In this document: positions 52,690 to 61,700 of the stretch, piece by piece
Numbering within the stretch: position 1 is the first letter of the stretch
How the letters are laid out: every line of letters starts with the position of its first letter
NCBI GenBank assembly: GCA_900708905.1
Contig: CAADRB010000008.1
Span: 3,839,033 to 3,903,032 of the forward strand
DNA: 64,000 nt
Source: Hymenolepis diminuta
Lineage: Eukaryota > Platyhelminthes > Cestoda > Cyclophyllidea > Hymenolepididae
Direction of reading: 5' to 3'
Notes under the pieces: model-generated
Database searches by the model: none
What the model was told of the DNA's origin: nothing
Seen by the model: only the letters and a program-made list of their open reading frames with translations
Translations under genes and position numbers: made by a program

Positions 52690-52865
52690 AGTAATTTCGG
52701 AATGTTTGACTGGAGTTTAGCTTTCAGAGTAGGTGAGTGAAAATTTTAAGAAATGCTGTCTTAAAAGAGCAACGTTTTGTATTCATTAGTTTTTTCTCAG
52801 TGTCGCAATTTATCCTATTCTAATTCACCTGATTGCAGAAGGCGTTTGTTCTAAATAGCCATGTT
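52690..52865 (+). repeat. Dispersed repeat family 4, copy 1
   Basis: Matches 61530-61670: CTGGAGTTTAGCTTTCAG with TTGGAGCTTAGCTTTCCAGG, then a GTGAGTG/GAGTGGATG region, and CTGATTGCAGAAGGCGT with CTGATTGCAGAAGGTGT. No coding capacity was seen. Confidence 0.5.
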
Positions 52866-53109
52866 TACAAAATTAAAATAATGACCTACATTGAATGATA
52901 GGAATCCATTCCAGAATAGAGTAGTTAGCTACATTTAAGCTTATTTATTAACTGTACAATTTTGGTCATAGGATGTCTAAAAATATTTAGGAACAAATTT
53001 ACTGTTTTTGGACTACCGAAATAATCACTCGAAGTAGAATTATGTAGCTACCAAGCTCAATGGAGAGAAAAACATTCCATCAAACGGTTGTTTACTTGAA
53101 ATATAAATG

Positions 53110-53310
53110 ATTCCAAGGCAAGAGAAAGACTAATTGGGAGATTTCAGTCCAGAAACCGGAGATTTCCAAGTAGCACAATTTGCGATTATCACCTTATTGT
53201 CACAAATACATTCAAGTATTGAGATATTTGAGGGCGTTGTAAGTTCAGTTAGAGTCTAGCTATGAGTCTGCCATTGTGGCAGTTGCAATGGCATATATGT
53301 CTGCCCAAGT
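53110..53310 (+). repeat. Dispersed repeat family 4, copy 2
   Basis: Starts AATTGGGAGATTTCAGTCC (compare 61458-61480), then TTGAGATATTTG, AGTTCAGTTAGAGTCTAGC and ATGAGTCTGCCATTGTGGCA. The last part matches 62920-62990. Confidence 0.45.
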
Positions 53311-55385
53311 GTGAATCAGTCACCTCCACAAATAATTTTTCACGTGATCAATCAAGTGAACTTTTTCTTGCCTCACCAGCGAATAGTAAAGGTCTAGACG
53401 ATGATACTGTAAAACTAAATACCACATAGACCCAAAGACTACCTGCGAAAAGTTGAATTGTTCTAAGATTAAAAGTACTATCGATTAGGACTTGAGTAAA
53501 GATATCGGTAGAGTTTATCAAACGAATCTCTCTGTACTGTTCATCTGCACCTGTCCATCCTTATGTGGATAATAGTAGATTAAAAGCTGTTCAGAATACT
53601 GCTCGAAAGAAGTTGTTGGGATTGTACAGCGGGATAAATTTTTATGTAGGAAGGTCATTCTGAAATAACTCGCCCCGCAGTGGCAAAGACGAAGATTAAA
53701 TCTATTAGCAAGTCTTCTCAGAGAAGATGACATAATATTAAACATTTTATTGATATCCCTTTTACCAAGAGTAGGTGCCTCTACATCTGCACATACAGAG
53801 AGTCGGTTAAGTCTACTTCAGGTGGATGCCAAACAGTTGTTCGATGAGAAAGAAGGCATGAGTTGGATTTGGAATTATGGAACAATATGAAATTAATCTT
53901 CTCATTTCCAATATCACTATTCTGTTTATTTTTCTTCTTTTCTCGATTACTCAAAAAAAAGATGATAAATTTCCTTATACTACGTGATCGGTGGTGATTG
54001 ATTGAACATTGAACCAATTAATAATTTGGTAATTACACGACTGTTACGGTATTGACAAGAATGTTACATGTCGGCCGCGTGGTGTTGAGATACGGATGAA
54101 GAGAAACTGATGTTACGCTCCCACTGTATAGCACGGTATTCGTTTGTCTTCCAAAAATCTATTTCATGCATCTCAAATACTTAATACATTAAAAAGACCA
54201 CTTTTACTTAAAAATATATTTTTGAAATTGATCACTTACAGCATATTTGTAATTCGAAATTTCTACGAACAGAATATTTCTCTTCGTTCTCATTAAGGGT
54301 AAACAGGATTTCGTTATAGCCCAGGGTTCTAAACAGCTAATTCATAATATTAAAAAATCGTAAAAGAAATTAGAAATGGGAGCGTGTCACTAGAACCTCC
54401 AGATTGATTGAAATGTCACATAGGTTTTGATTTTCACATTTTGAGAATTTTTCAACGATACTAGGATGTAATCAAATTATTCTGTAGATCGAAAAAATAC
54501 CAGTTACAGAGCATTTATTTTTTAAGTAATATTAACTCCACACATATTAATTTTCTATGAAATTTTCTGATTGTAGTGTAGGTGGCATCAGAAATTGGTT
54601 TTAAAACGTGAATGATCATGCAAGTAGACAACGGGAGAAATTAGTGGCGTTTGGCCAAGCTATAGAAAACGCACATTTTGGTAATTATTATTAAGTCTTC
54701 ATTACTTTTTATTAACCAATGTCGATGATTAAAGCTCAATAAGATGCTTATAATGTCTCAATGTTTAACGTTACAAAATAGACCCTGTAAATTTTTGACA
54801 CTTAACAATAATGGCATATTCACTCATCTAGAAATTATTATATTTAAGCTGCACTTCACAGTATTTTTAACAGAAAGTTAAATTAAAAGATCTGTGGCAA
54901 ATTAAATGATACAGTTAAAATAAATAACAGAAAGCCCCTGAATGGAATGAACATTCGCAGGCGATAATAAACTGATTCATTAATATATAATTAGGTAAAT
55001 TTCTGCAAAAAAAATAAATTATTGTAAATTTTTCAAATAACAAAATTTTAACGTCCGTAACAGTTTAGCCAGTTGGCGATCAAGCAAACTGAAGTCTTAG
55101 GAAAAAAATGGAAGAAATAAAAAATATTGCTATCAGCGCCTCATATAAAAAGTTTGTACTGGAGCCGTTTAGCGTCATTCGGTGTTCTGCGCTCTTTTTT
55201 TCCCAAAAATGATGCTTTGTAAGCTAAAAGTATTTGTGATTCATGAAAATTTTATTTCATTTGTCTTTTTTCTCATATAACCTTAATTTTGTCTTATTAT
55301 TATGCGTATTTTATTTCAGATGTATTTGACACCGTTTTATTTATTCATGTATAAGAATTCATACTTCGTCTTTTTACCTATGTTT
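53310..55385. other. AT-rich intergenic DNA upstream of PI4KB
   Basis: No gene recognised. The PI4KB promoter and possible 5' UTR exon should lie toward its right end, but I cannot fix a start site. Minus frames at 53518-53745 and 53781-54017 show no family motif. Confidence 0.35.
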
Positions 55386-55387
55386 AG

Positions 55388-55718
55388 GTTTATAATGTGC
55401 CTCAGTTACACATCATGAATTCTGTACACCCAGTTCATTCGCTTGACTCACCCAAATCGTCCAGTAAGGACGTGACTGACGATAAAGGAAATGATACCAC
55501 GATGTCATTTTCGCCTCTTCACTCTCCTTCTCTGATTATTCGGTCCTGTCCTGGTCAAGCCACACCGGCTGTTTCAAATTCATCGTCTTCCGATTCTTCT
55601 CTTCACCCTTCCTCTTACGCGTCTCTATTTAGGTTCATTGACAGTTCAGTCTTCACCGTCCATCATGCCATGCAGTACCTTTTTAAATACGGTTCTACTG
55701 AAATATGGGAATCTTTAA
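55388..55718 (+). CDS. PI4KB: PI4KB exon 1 (first coding exon)
   Basis: A pyrimidine-rich stretch ending tgtttag precedes 55388, and the frame is open from there. Coding probably starts at the ATG at 55415 (MNSVHPVHSLD). A Ser/Pro-rich N-terminus leads into LFRFIDSSVF and YLFKYGSTEIWESL, the start of the helical domain. The donor is A|GTACGA at 55719; the exon leaves one base of a split codon. Confidence 0.8.
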
Positions 55719-58700
55719 GTACGAGTTAATTGTTCTTTGACTGATTTCAAAACACGTTATATACATATATATACGTATCGACCTCCCTCTTCATTCACTT
55801 TGCGCTAGCATATTTCAACTTATCACTTCACTTACGTGACAGTTAGTATATTCATGTACATATTACGATTTTAGTCTGGGAGTTATATAGTCCCCAAAAA
55901 GGGAGTAAAGATTGCAAAAATTGAGAAGTTTGAACCTGAAAATCATAGGTTTGTTTGTTATTTTCATTTCATTACTGAACACTTATCATTTTTTTCAATT
56001 CATTAAGTCTTTGAAGTGGCTAAATGGATAATTGAACTAACTGCCAGTTTGCATTCATAGGCTTCTTTTCATGACCAAGTAGTTCCCAAATCAATTCTGT
56101 TATGTTTGACAATATAAATTTGGCATTTGATTAGTTGTTATTGGATTTACCATTGCTTTCTTAATAACAGAAATAATTACGTATTAAAGCTAGATTTTTT
56201 TCCAATTGTGTTCATTGTTAATCTAAAAATGACTTTAAATGATCATTTCTTGACCCCTCTTCCTCCTGTTGATTTTCAAAAAAAGTCGCCGTTTCATAAC
56301 GACATCATGTTGAAACCCGTTATTGACTTTTTTTGTGGCTAAATTAAATAGCGTCGTTAATTTGCTTATATTTACTTCAGAAAGCTAAATAGCAACTGAG
56401 GTATGCAACGACAACTCTCCATTTGATTAACTTGTAAGTGTAGTAGTTGCTTTACCTTGTTTTAAGTAGATTATCTTTGTATTAGGGAAAAATAGTCATA
56501 CGGTCACCTCTTTCAATACCTTAAACACTTCTTCTTTTTCCACTCTCTTTATTTATTTTAAACTAGACCAATTCTTTCCTAGTTTTTGTCTTTTGCAGCC
56601 AGACGTCTTTTTGCCTGTCGGACAAATGAAGTTGACTTCTACTTGCCTCAAATTCTGGTTCTTTTTCAACAGTGCGATGAGCGTAATCGATGCCTCCTAC
56701 CATACCTCTCCTATCGGTCAGTTATTTGTTTTTATAATTTAATTCACACCCCATTTTGTATGCTGATCGCATGGGCATGTCTTCCAAGTTGAAGGTTACG
56801 AATGTGATACGTAATAGGTTTAATCTAGAATCGCCAACCGCTCTCGTTTATAATATTCCATTGACGAACATCCGAGCCCTACTTTCTCATTGAAAAAGTT
56901 TTCGAATGCCTTTTCGTAAGCAGATGAAGGTTAAGGGTTAATAATGATCAATAAGGGGATGTCAGAATGCTACTGTCTCAAATGGAGATTTTAGAATGTA
57001 TTTTCTCTGCGTAGGTAAGTATTTAAAGAAATTTTTAATTCAAGGAGAGTGCCCGTGGCATATTGTTCAAAGTGCATATATGGTTAAATCGAACGTCACG
57101 AAATCAGTACTCATCGGCGCAAATCCAGTGATGTGCAATGTTAATCGTACCGGTTATTGCTAGTCATCAAGAAGGGAGGCAGAACCCTAAGAGTGACTCT
57201 AGGACGCCTTCCCCCTAAGTCAAATGTTAAAGCTATCCATATTTCTTTTGAGTAGTTAGTTAAATCAATAAGCTTTTAAATTGTGCAAGGGAACATGTAC
57301 AATGGAATTGTATTATTTAGACAGGGAATATGCGCCATTGCTATGAGTATAGTCGCATTTTAGAATGTAGACGAATAGCATCCTGGAAATGCTTACAAAA
57401 ACTCATGAATCTTATTAATATAAGTGTGAATAAATTCCTTGTAAATGTTCGTGAATGTTGGACCTTTCAGATGACGCTCACTGAGCGTGTAAATTGATTT
57501 TCTAACTATCTGCCTCTAATTTATCTGGTCCAATTAATCAAAATGGTTGTTTGTCCTATTTTGTTTGTCCCCATTTCCTTAAAACTTTGATATCTGAATG
57601 ACGAGAGTTCACTTTGTTTATGCCTTTTTTTGCTCATGTGAAGTGAGGGAAAAATAATAATTTTCAATCATGAGAAAAAAACAAAAACGCATAATAATGG
57701 AGATACAGAGTAGAGTAATATCGGAAGAGTTCGTGTTTTCTGTTGTAACTAAAAGTTGAGTCGATTACTCGTAAGTCTATTTGGGAAGATGGGAGCGGTA
57801 CAATCACCACCCATTATATAAACTCACGTAATTCCACATATTATTTTTCTTCTGGCATCAGACAACATAGAGCTCGATCGTGAAATACGTAGTCAGAAAG
57901 CTACAAGAGAATTCGCATTCCCGTTCATCCAAATCGGCGCAATTGTCCCGAAAATTAATCTCCGATTTCTAATAAAATGATGTCAGGGACAAAGTGGTGC
58001 ATATTAGGACTCGAACCTCAAAAACCTTACTTTTCAAGAAAAAACATTTGGTTCCCTCTTTATTTTGTAACTGTAATATTTAAATCTATGCATCTTTATG
58101 TTCAAATCGTATTTGTGTAACGAACGTTAACTGATCATTTTTGATCATATAAACTTAAATAAGAATAATGAGGGTTACTTTTTAGCTTAAACTCTCCTTG
58201 TATTTATTATAATTTTGTGTACAATTTACTTCATAAAATTAGTAAGTTTTGTGGGAATTTTTATGTTCAGGTCATAATAAATCCGTTCCTGACTCCATTA
58301 TTCATGAAATATAGAGATAATATAGGTCTAACTCTGGTTTCTTTTACGGGTATTTGCTGGTTATTTTTTTAACCGAGCACTTCATGCTCCAGCGGATAAC
58401 ATAATGTTACAAATAAAGGTGAGTAATGGGAAGGCGAAGAACAACATCAAAGTGCTTTCTGTTTTTAATTTGCAGACAGGTCCTAGATTCCAGGCTGCAA
58501 CGTCTGCGCTCAGAATTCAAGAGTCTTCTCATAGCCCAAAATCTAGTTCTTACCAGCTTATCCGGTCTAATTCAAGGTCAGCACTTTAGTTATTTAAATT
58601 ACAACCTGCCAATAAGTGGTTTCCTGGTATAAGTTTCTTGGCCTCTTTATTTTTTTGCCGAAGCCATAATTTTGTGTACGCTTTCTATTTCTCAATGGTA

Positions 58701-61700
58701 CCTGGTGTTTCGAAAGAGGTTTCACTGTAAGATAACTAATATTAGCTCATAGGCGAAGTCTTTTTGATTTCCCAGATGAATCCACTGAGCAAGCTCTTCA
58801 CACTTCATGGCTCTGTGGGAACGTAGTCCTCAAATTTCCTTTACTGCAATATTCAAGTAGGAAGGCGGTAATAGATAACGGCGATCACAATTAACTCACA
58901 GTTCACTCATTCCGAAATCCTAGTTTTGGATAATTGCACCTGTCACTGCTTAATGATAAGCGATCTAATACCCCTTAGGAGGTATTTGTGGTTTAATTTG
59001 ACTTTTCTGTTAACCACGCTTCAGTAGCCTAATGTATGCATAATCACTCTCATCTAATTCAATCTATCATCTTTCGCTCTAGGCATTTATGTGAAATCAC
59101 GCATAGGTCCATTGTTTAGTAGTGACGTAGATAAGAAGGCTCAACGCTCTCCCTCCCCCTCCGGCTCAGTAACACGTGTTACTACTCCTGAGAGGTACTG
59201 TTGCCAATCATGCAACGTATTTTTGGTTTCACTATGTTCTTTGTCTTTCGCCTTATGTGTGTTTTTAACATTTATGCGACAATCTTCCAGTAATTTATTT
59301 AAATAATCAATCATTTACTGTACAAATTCTACCTGGAGAGTGAGGGAGGAGGATTTTGCGGGAGGTGTCTTCTAAATATGTATTTATTAAATAATACGTT
59401 ATCCAAATCACTATTTCGTCGGGGCCTATTTATTATTCAAGATTAAAATGAGGCCAATTCTCTATTAAGACCTTTCCGCAATAATTATAATGGTGTCTGC
59501 TAACCACTAAAAATTTAAATTTTCCCTGAATACTGAAATAAGTTCCCATAGAACCATGGTGTGTGGGGAGCTAACTCAGCTAATTGATCTGAGAAAATCG
59601 GCGGCCAAGATTCAACAAAGAAAACTTCTTATTTGGGCGGATACGAAAATTTTCTCTGGTTTTTCTTCCATTAAAACTCATTTCCAACAGCCTGGTATCA
59701 ATGAGAACTAGAAAGAACGTATTTACATAGATATAGTCAAACCAAATCCATGAAAATGCAAATAGGTATTTGGTTTGACCAGGTCGCCATGTCCGAAATA
59801 TCTAACAAAGTCGATTCCCGCCTCTAAAACCTCACCTTAAGGAAATTTGAATGAATGGGGTGATGTGCGATGTCAGCTGTATGTGAGTGATAGTGATTTC
59901 ATACTATCAACGAGATCAATACTCCACAATCGCAAAAATCAGCAATGATTTCAAGTGCACAATTTTTAGATTTTTTAAATCTTGCAAAAGACAATGGTGA
60001 TTTAATTTTTCTGTCATTCCAGATTTTGACATTAAGTGTAGCGTCGGTCTTTCTTTGAAGTATTGCTGACGTGATCCCCAATATAGGCTGGTAAACTTAT
60101 CGAATTCCCGAAAGCAGCGAAAAATGACAGTACATGGTGAACAAATAAAGATTTCAAACCTCATCGACCAAATGTCCGTGTCATCCAACTGCTTGTCCTA
60201 CTAATATGATGCAGTAATACCTTTTTTGAATTAATAGACAGGAAGATGCACATTTTTCCGATATTGTTTTTACGGAAGGGAGATGGATGTAAAGTATGAA
60301 GATTCCTACTTTGGAATGTGGATTTTTCTTAAGAGATCTAGTTGTGGTTAGTTGTCTTTTTGTTCGAGTGACTTTCTGGAACCTTGAAAAGTTAATTCTG
60401 TTTGTTGATTGGTTTTCAAAGTGATTGCAGTGCGTTTGTACTAAATGTCGGTTTTCATGAACGACGGTTCATATTCACTTTTTTTTCATTTTCGCATATT
60501 ACGTGAGCCAGTTCTAGTTTACTTGATAACAAGGAAAGTCACATCTCATCTTTAAAAACTGGATAGTGGTACCATTTCCATCCTCCAGGTAATAATTATA
60601 AGCTTGCATGGGTTGCTGTGGTGCTAGCTTGAATTTTAATTTAATAGTTTATTCAAAGTGAACGAGATTGGGGCTTTTTAACATTCCTGATTGAAAGGGC
60701 TCCCTATTAGACAAATCTCCTTTTTCCATCCCTCCGTTGACCATTAGTCATTTCAAATGTACCTTAATCTCTACGCATTCGGTCACCGTGCACGTCTGCC
60801 ATGTCAGTGGTCACGGGCTAGATTCCCATCGGCGCACATCCAGTGAGCAGAGTGTTCAACCACACTGGTTAATTCTGGATTTCCGTGAGAGCACTTTATA
60901 CCCAAGATGAGCAATGGAAGACGTTTTTCTAAATGGGCTTCGGAATTACTAACACCTATCCATCGAACTGTGTTCGCATCGATTTTCAATATGTTCATTC
61001 ATTGGAGTGTTTGAGTTCATTTCAATTTTCTCTCTGGTCAGAACACTATTTGATCATTCCTATTATATCGGTTTCTCACCGTTTTGCTATAAGTAGGTGG
61101 TATACAAGTAGTATTGTAAAGCGGTTTAAATTTAAATGTAATTGAATATTTTTCCGCAATACAAATACATTTATTTCACTTTCAACCAAAAATGCATCAT
61201 CCCTTTCGGAATAACCTTTTCAATAATCATCCTCTTTTAGAGGTTTGTCATGTATATCTGTCGATATTCCTTCATAGATGCTCATTTGAAACCAATCAGA
61301 TATTTTCTAATAGACGTTGCATCCGGGGTTAAAGTTCTTGTAGCTGACTGGAACTTTCATTTGACCTTTCCTTTTATTCCGAGTAACCACCTGTTCTATC
61401 AAAGGTACAATTTACACAGTTTCAACTTAATATATTCTGAGGGGTAAAACAGGATAAATTGGAAGATTTCAGTCTTGAGACTGAGATTTTTCCATAATTC
61501 CAGTGGTGGCTTTGTCCTTCACTCTTTTTTGAGATAGTCCGGTTGGAGCTTAGCTTTCCAGGCGAGTGGATGTTGATTGATCGAGAATTTGCATCCGTTT
61601 ATATTCTCTTAATCCCACATCTCTCAACCCATTCCTAAATCGTCTGATTGCAGAAGGTGTACACCTGATTTGACCTTATTCAAAAAGTTGAATTGTGGCG

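Larger units (their letters stand above)
55719..58475 (+). other. PI4KB introns 1 and 2, with a SINE-like copy
   Basis: Intron 1 (55719-56598) and intron 2 (56717-58475) flank exon 2. Intron 2 holds a family 2 copy at about 57045-57230. It also has, on the minus strand at 58005-58015, a perfect pol III box B word (GGTTCGAGTCC) from another possible old SINE. The open frame at 56127-56342 is incidental. Confidence 0.5.

Noticed and set aside
53518..54017. Two adjacent minus-strand frames including a Cys-containing stretch
   Set aside because: No motif, no compatible splice sites joining them, and no coding-like composition.
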